Part shown: positions 45,034 through 53,401 of the stretch, one piece after another
How the letters are laid out: every line of letters begins with the position of its first letter
How positions within the stretch are numbered: the first letter of the stretch is position 1
Assembly (NCBI GenBank): GCA_944321945.1
Contig: CALUNE010000009.1
Coordinates: 19,121-83,120 of the forward strand
Direction: 5' to 3'
Length of the DNA: 64,000 nucleotides
Source of the DNA: an uncultured Alistipes sp.
GTDB lineage: Bacteria > Bacteroidota > Bacteroidia > Bacteroidales > Rikenellaceae
Made by a program: the position numbers and the translations under genes
The notes under the pieces: model-generated
What the model saw: only the letters and a program-made list of their open reading frames with translations
The model's database searches: none
Told to the model about the DNA's origin: nothing

Positions 45034-46629
45034 ATGCGTATGAACTTCCACATATTACACCGGATCACGGCTGCCTGCAGCCTGACCCTCCTGCTGCTGA
45101 CCTCGTGCTACGGCGATCAGGGCAACTACGACTACAAGCCGATCAACGACATCACGATCGGCGGCATCGACCGCGAAAACGTCTACGTGGCCTACGCCTA
45201 CCAGACCACACTGGAGATCACCCCCGAAATCACCTCGACGATGGGCGACGAGGCAAATTACGAATACACGTGGCGGATCATCCCGCGCGATGCCGACACG
45301 AACAAGGGCGCCTCGCTCGACGAATTCATCGTCAGCCGGGAGCGCAATCTGGTCTATCCCGTCCAGCTGTCCGACGGCGACTATACGGGCTTTTTCGAGG
45401 TGAAGGACCCCTCGACGGGCGTCACCTGGATCGAGGACTTCTACCTGCAGGTCATCAGCCAGGGCAGCACCGGATGGCTCGTCGCCTGCCGCGAAGAGGG
45501 CCGCACGCGTCTGGATCTGATCGGAAAGGACAGCAAAGGCGAAAACGACGTGCTCTATGCCGATCTGTGGAAAACCGTCGACTTCGACATGGGCGAACCG
45601 CAGCACCTCTTCTTCGTGGGCGACAACTTCGCCGCCTACCTCGGATTCCCGGTGCTGGTCACCGACAAGGGCAGCTATTCGATCAACGGAAACGACTTCC
45701 ACATCGGCGAGGACACCGACCTGAAATGGTACTTCGGCACGGTCAGCGACCGCATCCTGATCGCCAACAGCACCATCGAACTCTACACCACCACCTGGGT
45801 AGCCAACTGGTGGGTCATCAGCCAGGAGGGGCAGATCTACTCGACCGAATGCACCGACCGCGCCTTCTTCTCCTACCCGATCAACTACGCCAACGGCCAG
45901 ACCGAATTCCAGGCCGCACCGTTCGTCGGCGTCAGCTACACCTACAACGATACGGACGAGGACTATAACTACAACTACGCCACGATCTTCTACGACGCGC
46001 AGGGGCGCCGTTTCATGGCCAAGTACGGCGAGAGCTACTACCCCGCGCTGATGCAGTGCAGCGGACGGCAGCTCTTCGACGTCGAGACCGGCCGCGACAT
46101 GGTCTTCATGGACTCCCACTACGAAATCGACGGTCAGGTCGTGGCCGTCCTCAGGGAGCCCGACAGCCCGCGCTACTTCCTCTACGGCATGATGCTGGGC
46201 TACGCGAAGATCGAGCAGAACTACTACGGCGAGATCGGTGGTCCGGCCGCCGACGCACGGTTCTTCGCCCTGCACCCGAGCTACAACGTCCTCTTCTACG
46301 CAACGGCAAACAAGGTCTACCGGGTCAACCTGGCCGATCCGGAGACGGCTACCGAGGTCATTTCGCTGGACGAGGGTGAGGAGATCGCCGCCCTGAAGTT
46401 CAACAAGATCCTCAATCTGTGGGGAACTCCGGGCGCGGATGTCTACATGTACAACCTGGTTGTCTGCTCGAACAAGAAGAACCCCGCAGCCGGCGAGCAG
46501 AACATCGGCACGTTCCGCCTCTACGAGGTTCCGGAGCTCGCCAACGGAAGCGTCACGGAAAAGACCCGGATCGAGGGTCTGGGAGAGATCGTCGACGTGG
46601 TCTACAAGGAGAAGGGCCCCGAAAACTGA
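45034..46629 (+). CDS. PKD-like family lipoprotein
   Basis: A 531-residue lipoprotein (Cys25 in LLTSC) with the typical GDQGNYDYKPINDITIGG start of the Bacteroidetes PKD-like family, a first Ig/PKD-like domain to about residue 130, and a large C-terminal part that looks propeller-like (recurring blade-like units with GSTGWLVAC and aromatic residues). The family is coupled to SusCD/DUF4843 genes. It is likely surface-exposed and could bind the ligand. No enzyme motif is visible. Confidence 0.82.
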   Translation: MRMNFHILHRITAACSLTLLLLTSCYGDQGNYDYKPINDITIGGIDRENVYVAYAYQTTLEITPEITSTMGDEANYEYTWRIIPRDADTNKGASLDEFIVSRERNLVYPVQLSDGDYTGFFEVKDPSTGVTWIEDFYLQVISQGSTGWLVACREEGRTRLDLIGKDSKGENDVLYADLWKTVDFDMGEPQHLFFVGDNFAAYLGFPVLVTDKGSYSINGNDFHIGEDTDLKWYFGTVSDRILIANSTIELYTTTWVANWWVISQEGQIYSTECTDRAFFSYPINYANGQTEFQAAPFVGVSYTYNDTDEDYNYNYATIFYDAQGRRFMAKYGESYYPALMQCSGRQLFDVETGRDMVFMDSHYEIDGQVVAVLREPDSPRYFLYGMMLGYAKIEQNYYGEIGGPAADARFFALHPSYNVLFYATANKVYRVNLADPETATEVISLDEGEEIAALKFNKILNLWGTPGADVYMYNLVVCSNKKNPAAGEQNIGTFRLYEVPELANGSVTEKTRIEGLGEIVDVVYKEKGPEN

Positions 46630-46732
46630 TCGGAACAGGCCCGGGAGGTGCGGTCCGCCCCACGATGGAGCTCCGCACCCCCCGGGACACCCGACACCAA
46701 GCCGAGGAAATATAACAGCATATTTTGAGCAT

Positions 46733-47833
46733 ATGATGAAACGAGTGGTGACGGCAGGCATGCTCCTGCTGTTCGGTGCGGCCTGCAACCGGCCGCAGAC
46801 GTATGAAATTACGGGGACGATTCCCGGAATGGAGGAGGGAACAGCCATCGAACTGACCGGATTGGATGCGGATGGCAAGGATTCGCTGCTGACGACGGGA
46901 ACCATAACCGACGAAACGTTCGAGATTGCGGTCGACAGGAATTGCGAAATGGCCTGTCTGCAGCTGCCGGAGAGCAAACGGAAGATTCCGGTCTTTTTCG
47001 AGCCGGAGGTTGCGGACTACCGCCTCGAGGCCGACACGTCCGGCCGGATCCGGGTCGAGGGCGGCGTTCTGCAGAATCTGTGGAACGAATACCGGGCCGG
47101 CAACGAGGCCTTCGAACGCCGCAAGGCGGTCGTCGAGGCGGCCTATCGGGCCGCGGAAAAAGCGGACGATCTCTTCGCAAAGATGCACGAGCGAGCCGTC
47201 TATGCCGATCTCGAAACGGCGCAGGAGCAGTTTGAAGACAGTCTGCTGCGGGCGAACGACAACATCGTGGCCGCCACGATCGTATGGATGCGCAACCGGG
47301 CGCTGGCAGCCGGTGACCGGATCGGCGAGAAGGTGGCCCTGCTGGGGCCGAAAGCGTTGCAGACCGCTCCGGGACGGGCCGTCAAACGGATGGCCGACGC
47401 CATGATCAGCACGGAAAACGGCAGCATTGCTCCGGACTTCACGCAGGAGGATCCGCAGGGGAATCCCGTCTCGCTGTACGGAATCCGGGCGCGGGTGAAG
47501 GTGCTGGATTTCTGGGCCTCGTGGTGCGGTCCCTGCCGCGCCGAGACGCCCAACGTGCGCCGCATCTACGACAAATACAAGGACAAGGGGCTGGCGATCA
47601 TCAGCGTCTCGCTGGATACGAAACGCGAAAACTGGCTGCAGGCCATCGAAAGCGACCGGATGGAGTGGATCCACACGTCCGACCTGCAGGGATGGGACAA
47701 CGCCGTGGCCCGGCTGTACGGCGTGAGAAGCGTACCGGCCATCTTCGTGCTGGATGCCGACAACCGGATCGTCGGCCAGAATCTGCGCGGGCAGGAGCTG
47801 GAGGAGACGATCCAGAAGCTTCTGAACGAATAA
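46733..47833 (+). CDS. TlpA-like thioredoxin-fold lipoprotein with DUF4369 domain
   Basis: A 366-residue protein. The lipid cysteine Cys18 (FGAAC) is followed by a DUF4369 beta domain (YEITGTIPGMEEG), a helical Arg/Glu/Ala-rich middle, and a C-terminal AhpC/TSA-TlpA domain with redox motif WCGPC (Cys265 and Cys268) and the cis-Pro segment VRSVPAIFV. It would reduce or isomerise disulfides in the periplasm. The frame is open from 46439, but the paired ATGs at 46733/46736 start the lipoprotein signal. It ends the third SusCD operon, 103 bases after the PKD-like gene. Imported substrates may therefore be disulfide-containing peptides. Confidence 0.9.
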   Translation: MMKRVVTAGMLLLFGAACNRPQTYEITGTIPGMEEGTAIELTGLDADGKDSLLTTGTITDETFEIAVDRNCEMACLQLPESKRKIPVFFEPEVADYRLEADTSGRIRVEGGVLQNLWNEYRAGNEAFERRKAVVEAAYRAAEKADDLFAKMHERAVYADLETAQEQFEDSLLRANDNIVAATIVWMRNRALAAGDRIGEKVALLGPKALQTAPGRAVKRMADAMISTENGSIAPDFTQEDPQGNPVSLYGIRARVKVLDFWASWCGPCRAETPNVRRIYDKYKDKGLAIISVSLDTKRENWLQAIESDRMEWIHTSDLQGWDNAVARLYGVRSVPAIFVLDADNRIVGQNLRGQELEETIQKLLNE

Positions 47834-47927
47834 GTCTGTCGCACCGCGGCGGGTTGAGCTCCGGTCGTGAAGCGACCAGCCCTCCGGGACCTTTGCAACA
47901 GACCGACCGCCTCTTCCGAGAAAAAGC

Positions 47928-47958
47928 GAGGCATCCTCCGTGGAGGATGCCTCTTTTT
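47928..47958 (+). terminator. Intrinsic terminator of the third SusCD operon
   Basis: A 12-bp perfect repeat (47928-47939 with 47942-47953) is followed by five T. The formal 2-nt loop opens to at least four bases in RNA. It lies 95 bases after the TlpA-like gene. The 150 bases beyond it, up to the TIR gene, contain nothing recognisable. Confidence 0.88.
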
Positions 47959-48110
47959 ATGCCGCTCCGGAAAACCCGACAGGCCCGGACAGGGCAGGAT
48001 CCATCCGCCGTGCAGTCCCGAAACGCCATCCGGCCGAAACAAAATCCATCCGGCGAGGTCCGAAACCGTTTCTCATGCCGAAAGGGATCAAGCGATCAAG
48101 AGGTAAAGAG

Positions 48111-49100
48111 TTAAAATGCCGCAACCGCTCGGGCCCGGTACTGGTTGAACTTGCTGTAGTAGTCCAGGTTGCCATAGGGGAAGTTGACGAGCCATGCGCT
48201 CGTGGAAATGTACTCTGAACTCGACCAATACCAATTCTCAAAAAACGACCCTCCTTCAAAAAATGGCGATCCTCCAAACTTTTGAGCCTGGGCAGAAAGA
48301 TAATCTCTATTCTCGCATAACTTTTCCAACTCCTTCCTGGCCGGCAAATACCAACCCTCTCCCAACGCAGCACATGCGGCAAAGACCGGATACTTCTCCC
48401 GCCAACCGGATATTCGTCGTACCGCCTCCATATTTTTCATGCCATCCTGTTCATCAAAAGCTCCGATATTACCACATTCCTCTTTTGTACACCACGACAG
48501 TTGGTCCGGCAAATCGTGCATGGCCATGATCTTGCCGTGACGCCCCGCAGCATCCACTTCGAAGACGATACCCTCCTTGCCGTTTTCGTGGTAATAATCC
48601 CCGACCTTGTAGGTTTTCGGGAGGGCCGATGCCGTTTCCGAAGCAACGGATCCCGAAGCGGCCGGCGGGACCGATTCAGTCTTCGGTTCCGTCGAAACGG
48701 GACGCCCGAGAAAACGCTCGGCCGCCTCGACCAGTTCGCCAAATCGCGCCTCGGCGTCGGGATAGGCCTCGATCCAGTGGGTCTGATTCAGAATCAAGCG
48801 CATGGCTCCTTTCAAGGGGGTCTCGTCAATCCGGTAGGGAATGATGATTTTCCGCTCGGTAAAGGCCAGGTTCAACTCCCCCTTGACCCACTGCGAAAGG
48901 GCCGCCGGCCCGGAAAAGACCAACACGAACAAGCGACAACCCACAATCGCTTCGTCGATCACATCGCCGTAATCGGCTCCGGGCGGAATATCACGCGGAG
49001 CCATCCAGCATCGGATCCGGTGTTCCTCCAATACGTGACAAATGGCCAGGGCCGTCGTTTTGTCCCTGCTCGAATAACTGATAAAAACGTCGTGATTCAT
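48111..49100 (-). CDS. TIR domain fused to a C-type-lectin-like (Lcl/DUF1566, FISUMP-like) domain
   Basis: A 329-residue protein. Residues 1-130 form a bacterial TIR domain (DVFISYSSRD at the start, the WMAPRDIPPG loop, Glu75 in QWVKGEL as the likely catalytic glutamate), so NAD-splitting activity is expected. A Ser/Ala/Pro linker (about 135-165) leads to a lectin-like domain with GIVFEVD, GWYLPARKEL, FENWYWSSSEY and a C-terminal YRARAVAAF. The C-terminal segment resembles the variable region of lectin-fold targets of diversity-generating retroelements, but no reverse transcriptase or template copy was found here. It is the last gene of a four-gene operon with RyR-domain proteins, 20 bases after the channel gene. 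I infer that the lectin-like part senses a trigger and the TIR makes a signal nucleotide. Confidence 0.85.
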   Translation of the reverse strand: MNHDVFISYSSRDKTTALAICHVLEEHRIRCWMAPRDIPPGADYGDVIDEAIVGCRLFVLVFSGPAALSQWVKGELNLAFTERKIIIPYRIDETPLKGAMRLILNQTHWIEAYPDAEARFGELVEAAERFLGRPVSTEPKTESVPPAASGSVASETASALPKTYKVGDYYHENGKEGIVFEVDAAGRHGKIMAMHDLPDQLSWCTKEECGNIGAFDEQDGMKNMEAVRRISGWREKYPVFAACAALGEGWYLPARKELEKLCENRDYLSAQAQKFGGSPFFEGGSFFENWYWSSSEYISTSAWLVNFPYGNLDYYSKFNQYRARAVAAF

Positions 49101-49120
49101 AAAAATTACCTATCTCCAGA

Positions 49121-51151
49121 TCATTTCGATTCGGCCACAAGCGGCAGACACTCCGAGATGCAGCGGTCGTAATCCTTCGTCCCTTCGGCCAACTCGCAGT
49201 AGGGGCGAATGTCCGGGTGGATGAAGCGTTTCTCCTTGTACTCCTTGCGGACGGCCTTATCCCGACAGCGGATCTCCTCCTCGGGGGTCGGCTTGCGGTA
49301 TCCCAACAGGAGTTTCTCCATATTCCAGCGGTTGTGCTCTACTTCGGCCATCAGTTCGATCTGTTCCTTGGTCAATCGCATGGGCGGTGTCGCCCCGAAG
49401 CCCAGCGAGCGCAGCTTTATGTCGACCGAATCGGCGCAATAGAAGTTCGACCACTGAAGTGCTACGGGCAGTTTGTCCCATGCTTGCTGCAGCTCGTGGT
49501 CCGAAGGTGTTGCCGACGGACTTGTGCCGTATGTGCCTTTGTAATCGTAGATGTAGTTGACGAGTTGTGCCCGGCGCATGTTGCGGCGGTCCAGGTCGAA
49601 CGAGTTGGCCAGCATCCCGAACGGGAAGACGTGCGAATAGCGGTTCAGCGGCTCCTTTTTACGGCGGTTGTTGAGCAAATCGAGCAAGGCACTCGATGTC
49701 TCCTGCCGCACGAAAACCGGGATATTGCGCGCATAAATCACGTCGGGCAGGTAGAGCCCCATGGCCATCGCCTGCGGCGGGAAGTTCAGGCAGATGGCGA
49801 TCGACAGTTGCTGTCTGGGATCTCCGGCCCACTCCGCCAATAGCTGTTGTACGGCAGGAGTTTCGGCGCGACCCTTGATAAACTCAAACTCCACGTCGAG
49901 AAAATCCGTCCGGGAGCCGTAATCCCAGTTCGGCGGCAAAACACGGACCTCCTCGGGATGTTCCATATCACAATACAAGCTCGGCGCCAGGTCGAAATAG
50001 TGGCGGTAGCGGCCCCGGAAGAAGTTCATCTCCTCGTCGGCCGCAGCGTCGATGAAGGTGATCCGGCTCTTCAGCCGCCGGTCGCGGCAGAAGTTCGGGA
50101 AGTGGAGCAGCTGCGCCGCCTCGACTCCCAGAGCCACGCCCATGCGGCTCATGCCGATGATGACCAGATGAACCGTCTGGTCGTTCTCCCGCGTGATCGG
50201 CTCGCGATCCAGGGCCGGGTATTCGACCTTTGTAGCTCCCTCTTCGTAACACCGCTTCACCAGCAGTTTCTTGGCCCACTCCTCGTAGAAGTTGAAGGGA
50301 TGGAAGTCGATCTGCTTGCGCCACCCCTCGGCCAGGTCCGAAATCTGGAACGCGGCGTAGGTGGTCTGGTACTCGAACAGCACCGAGACCGGGATGCGCG
50401 GGCAGCTGCGCGTCTTGCTGTGGATCTCCACGATTTTCTGCAGTGAGTCGATGTTGAGCGAATCGTGGTCGTACTCGTTTGCCTCGCCGATCAGGAAGAT
50501 CTCGCGGGCACGGGTCGTACAGAGCTTTTCCAGTTCTTCCGTGGAATTTCGCTGGGCGTGCAGCACCAGGATGCGCCGCTCCTGCCGGGCATCGAGCACC
50601 GTGTGGATGCGGTTGCGCACTTTGTCCGCAGGTTGTACGCTTTGGATCAGGATATAGCAGTTTCCGTAGCGGGGTTCCGAGCAGATTTGCCGCACGAGCA
50701 TCGGCACCATCTCGTCGAAGCCGATGACCACGACATGATTCTCGAGCGGATAGGCGATCTCGCCTTCGCGGTAGCGCTCGACGCGACGTTCCAACATGTT
50801 CGATACCACCGAGATCAGAAGGCCCGTGACAAGCACCAGCCCCAGAATGGCCACTCCCAGCGAGAACCAGCGCAGTTCGGGCGTGACGTTGGCCACGCTG
50901 CCCGGGTCGATAAACAGGCAGATCAGTTGCAGCAGGCGCCCCATCGGGACATCGCTGCCGCCGGCGCCCTGCAGCGAATCGGGCGTTGCTGCGTCCGAAG
51001 GCTCCGGAAAGGTGAAGAACCAGCTGACCAGATAGATCACCCCGAAAAAGAGCAGCAGAATCCCGACCAGCCAGGCAAACTGCTTGCGGCCTCGGCCCGA
51101 GAAGGCCCGGTCGAAGCCCAGTGTAAAAAATCGTTTCAGCGAGTTCTTCAT
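49121..51151 (-). CDS. Ion-channel-like membrane protein with Rossmann (RCK/TrkA-N-like) domains and C-terminal RyR domain
   Basis: A 676-residue protein. Two membrane helices (about 25-47 and 95-118) flank a pore-like segment around residues 70-90, as in two-helix cation channels and the CASTOR/POLLUX-type group. Two Rossmann-like units follow, starting at VVVIGFDEM (about 140) and HLVIIGMSRMG (about 328). The last 84 residues are a RyR domain (EVEHNRWNMEKLLLGY, then FIHPDIRPY). RyR domains are small ligand-binding modules named after ryanodine receptors. Fusion to a channel suggests gating by a nucleotide-like ligand. With a TIR gene directly downstream in the same operon, I infer that TIR products open or close this channel, leading to membrane depolarisation during infection. 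Confidence 0.82.
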   Translation of the reverse strand: MKNSLKRFFTLGFDRAFSGRGRKQFAWLVGILLLFFGVIYLVSWFFTFPEPSDAATPDSLQGAGGSDVPMGRLLQLICLFIDPGSVANVTPELRWFSLGVAILGLVLVTGLLISVVSNMLERRVERYREGEIAYPLENHVVVIGFDEMVPMLVRQICSEPRYGNCYILIQSVQPADKVRNRIHTVLDARQERRILVLHAQRNSTEELEKLCTTRAREIFLIGEANEYDHDSLNIDSLQKIVEIHSKTRSCPRIPVSVLFEYQTTYAAFQISDLAEGWRKQIDFHPFNFYEEWAKKLLVKRCYEEGATKVEYPALDREPITRENDQTVHLVIIGMSRMGVALGVEAAQLLHFPNFCRDRRLKSRITFIDAAADEEMNFFRGRYRHYFDLAPSLYCDMEHPEEVRVLPPNWDYGSRTDFLDVEFEFIKGRAETPAVQQLLAEWAGDPRQQLSIAICLNFPPQAMAMGLYLPDVIYARNIPVFVRQETSSALLDLLNNRRKKEPLNRYSHVFPFGMLANSFDLDRRNMRRAQLVNYIYDYKGTYGTSPSATPSDHELQQAWDKLPVALQWSNFYCADSVDIKLRSLGFGATPPMRLTKEQIELMAEVEHNRWNMEKLLLGYRKPTPEEEIRCRDKAVRKEYKEKRFIHPDIRPYCELAEGTKDYDRCISECLPLVAESK

Positions 51152-51178
51152 GGATAGCTGCTTGGGTTGACCAATGAA

Positions 51179-51601
51179 TTACTTGAGGCCCCGGAGCTCC
51201 TTTTCCAGCTTGGCCAGCTCGACCTCCTTGCGTTTCGCTTCAATATCGGGATCCGGCTGGACCGTCTCCCGCTGTTTATCCTGAATCGCCCGTTCGTGGC
51301 GGACAGCCTCCTGATAGAGCGTCAGCTCGGTCTCCGAAAACTTCTGGCGGCTTTCGGAATAGATCTCCAGCAACCGTTTGCAGCAGTAGCCCAGCCAGCA
51401 CAGGGCGCACACGGCAACAAGAGCCCAGATCACGAGGACAAGCACACCGAAGCAGATCGGCTGTTTGTGGCCGAAGATGGCATAGCAGACAATGCCGGCC
51501 AGCGCCACCAGCGCAACGGCCAACAATCCGTAAAGGGCCTGTTTGAACAGCCGGGTCACGTTTTCGGGCCGTTCGATAAATTGGGGTGCATTCGATTCCA
51601 T
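51179..51601 (-). CDS. Small two-helix membrane protein with C-terminal coiled coil
   Basis: A 140-residue protein of no recognised family. Two strongly hydrophobic helices (about residues 22-44 and 50-73, the second Cys-rich) are followed by a charged helical stretch of about 65 residues, rich in Glu, Lys and Arg, that should form a coiled coil in the cytoplasm. It lies 8 bases behind the RyR gene and 27 bases before the channel gene, so it belongs to the operon. It may be a channel partner, an assembly factor or a second membrane effector. It has no sign of enzymatic activity. Confidence 0.7.
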   Translation of the reverse strand: MESNAPQFIERPENVTRLFKQALYGLLAVALVALAGIVCYAIFGHKQPICFGVLVLVIWALVAVCALCWLGYCCKRLLEIYSESRQKFSETELTLYQEAVRHERAIQDKQRETVQPDPDIEAKRKEVELAKLEKELRGLK

Positions 51602-51609
51602 AGGGACGG

Positions 51610-51897
51610 TTATTTGTGGATCTTGAATCCGAGTTTGAGAATCAGTTTGAGGGTCTGCACGGCGGTCTGACGGTCGTATTCGCGTTCGGCATCGGGCAGC
51701 GCCTCATAGGGCACCAGGCAGGGGTGCGTCTTGAGTTTGTCGTCGCGCTCATCGCCATAAGTCCAGCCTTCGGCCATGCGGCCCTGCGCCCAGACATCAT
51801 GGACATTATGGGCCATCCGTTCGATCAATTCATCCAGCTCCTTCGGCAGTTCAATATCCCGCGTATCAAGCGGGACGGGGGTATACGTTTGGTTCAT
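51610..51897 (-). CDS. Stand-alone RyR domain protein
   Basis: A 95-residue protein that is almost wholly one RyR (ryanodine-receptor repeat) domain: YTPVPLDTRDIELP, then NVHDVWAQGRMAEGWTYG, then RDDKLKTHPCLVPYEALP and a C-terminal REYDRQTAVQTLKLILKLG. This matches the bacterial form of the family closely. In animals the repeat is part of ryanodine receptors, which respond to cyclic ADP-ribose signals. In bacteria, comparative genomics places the domain in nucleotide-based conflict systems. It is the first gene of the operon that ends with the TIR protein, so a role as soluble ligand receptor or buffer is inferred. Confidence 0.85.
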   Translation of the reverse strand: MNQTYTPVPLDTRDIELPKELDELIERMAHNVHDVWAQGRMAEGWTYGDERDDKLKTHPCLVPYEALPDAEREYDRQTAVQTLKLILKLGFKIHK

Positions 51898-52214
51898 CGC
51901 CTGGTTTGTGTTTTCGCAGATGCAAGTTACACATTTTTATCCGATTTCGGAACGATTGCACGACTTTTCCCGCGCCGGCAATGCAACATCCCGCCGACAA
52001 CCGGATACCCCGGATCTGCACGATACAACCCCATTCATGGATCCGAATCCGGACCGGAATCCGCCCAAACCAACCGAGGAGAAGCAAAAACGCCCGAGGC
52101 TCGCCCCCTACAAACCCAACGAAAGGCAAAAAATGCTATATTTGCAAAACCGGGACTGTCTCAGATCAGACATCCGATCCCGACCGATTCACCCTTTAAC
52201 CCTGTACCGTCATC
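51898..52214 (+). other. 317-bp divergent intergenic region
   Basis: The region separates the minus-strand RyR/TIR operon from the plus-strand SGNH-like gene. A plus-strand -7 element is found at 52137-52144. On the minus strand only a poor -7 candidate (TAACTTGC, complement of 51925-51932) precedes the RyR gene. No gene or conserved RNA is seen. Confidence 0.6.
52137..52144 (+). promoter_or_regulatory. -7 element of the DUF4886 gene
   Basis: TATATTTG is a perfect -7 match, 70 bases before the ATG at 52215. No TTTG is found 20 bases upstream. Confidence 0.5.
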
Positions 52215-53153
52215 ATGAAACCGCGCCATCAACTGCTGCTGATTCTCCTCCTCTGCCTCGGCTGCTTACAGGCCGCTGCCCAACACCTCCCCAACTATCC
52301 GATCCCCCAGTATCCCGACACGCTGCGGATTCTCGGCGTCGGCAACAGCTTCACCGACGACGGCATGATGTATCTCCCCGAACTGCTCGAGGCCGCAGGG
52401 ATGCGGAACGTCGTGCTGGGCCGTCTCTACATCGGTGGCTGCTCGCTCGAACGCCACTGCCGGGAATATGCGCAGAACAACCCCTCGTACATCTACTACA
52501 AATCAACCGGCAACCAATGGAAGACCGTCTCCAAAGAGGCTACACTGGTCGAGGGCCTGACCGATGAACCCTGGGACATCGTCGTGCTGCAACAGGCTTC
52601 GGGGCAATCGGGACAGTATCCGACCTACGTTCCCTGGTTCGGACGGCTGGTCGAGATCGTCCGGTGGCACTGCCCCAATGCCGGCGCCTGCATTGCCTGG
52701 CAACAGACCTGGGCCTATGCCCGGAAATCGGACCACGGGGACTTCGTCCGCTACGAAAGAGACCAGCAAAAGATGTTCGACGCCATCGCAGCATCCGTCC
52801 GACAGCTTCAGAAGGATAGTTCCGTCGAAATCATCATCCCTACAGGCTCAGCCATCCAAAACCTGCGCAACAGCGAATTGTGCGACTCTCTGGATCTGAC
52901 ACGCGACGGATACCATCTTTCGCTGGACAAGGGGCGTTATACGGCAGCCTGCACCTGGTTCCAGGCACTGGTGGCTCCGGCCTTCGGCACCAATGTCGCG
53001 AACAATCCCTGCCGCCTGGAGGGAACCAACCATGTACTGACTCCCGAAGAGGCGGAATGTTGCCGACAGGCTGCCCGAAAAGCCTGCATCCGAAGATATG
53101 ACGTCTGGAAAAGCAATCTCGGAAATATTCCCGAAGAGGGTTCATCCCGCTGA
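52215..53153 (+). CDS. DUF4886 SGNH-hydrolase-like secreted protein
   Basis: A 312-residue protein. A signal peptide (possible lipid cysteine Cys17 in LCLGC) precedes the domain start LRILGVGNSFTDD, the family's block I with the probable nucleophile Ser. The DIVVLQQASGQSG segment and a late DLTRDGYHLSLDKGRYTAA segment, which supplies the Asp-His pair, complete an SGNH-type esterase fold. The family is common in Bacteroidetes and is often linked to glycan deacylation. Here it stands alone between defence genes and may be ordinary cargo or flank. The substrate is unknown. Confidence 0.8.
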   Translation: MKPRHQLLLILLLCLGCLQAAAQHLPNYPIPQYPDTLRILGVGNSFTDDGMMYLPELLEAAGMRNVVLGRLYIGGCSLERHCREYAQNNPSYIYYKSTGNQWKTVSKEATLVEGLTDEPWDIVVLQQASGQSGQYPTYVPWFGRLVEIVRWHCPNAGACIAWQQTWAYARKSDHGDFVRYERDQQKMFDAIAASVRQLQKDSSVEIIIPTGSAIQNLRNSELCDSLDLTRDGYHLSLDKGRYTAACTWFQALVAPAFGTNVANNPCRLEGTNHVLTPEEAECCRQAARKACIRRYDVWKSNLGNIPEEGSSR

Positions 53154-53232
53154 GAAGACCAGCCGAGGGGAGGGGCCGGACCGGAAAGGCGTATCGGCCG
53201 CAGGGATTGACCAAAAGCCAGTCCAAAGGCGC

Positions 53233-53312
53233 GGTTCCGGTATATCTGAATAAATCAACGAAACCGGAGCCTAATCGTGACCTATTTTCGGTCCGAGCAA
53301 AAAGGTCACGAT
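53233..53312 (+). other. Two adjacent stem-loops, possible small RNA or recombination site
   Basis: Arms 53233-53241/53263-53271 (loop 21) and 53274-53283/53303-53312 (loop 19) follow each other with a gap of two bases. With the terminator at 53369-53401 they could be part of a short structured RNA of about 170 bases. No promoter is seen and no family is recognised. Confidence 0.35.
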
Positions 53313-53368
53313 GAAGGCCTGAAATACTTGCTGCCTTTTGCGTCAACAGGAGTGGGGCAATAAAAGAA

Positions 53369-53401
53369 AAAACCTTGTATACCGCTGATATACAAGGTTT
53401 T
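53369..53401. terminator. Bidirectional intrinsic terminator
   Basis: A perfect 13-bp inverted repeat (53369-53381 with 53389-53401) with a 7-nt loop, flanked by an A-rich left side and a T-run right side. It separates the plus-strand DUF4886 gene from the convergent restriction-modification operon. Confidence 0.85.

Noticed and set aside
48111-49100. Full diversity-generating retroelement in this window
   Set aside because: The lectin-like end looks like a variable region, but no reverse transcriptase, accessory protein or template repeat copy is seen within the 64 kb.
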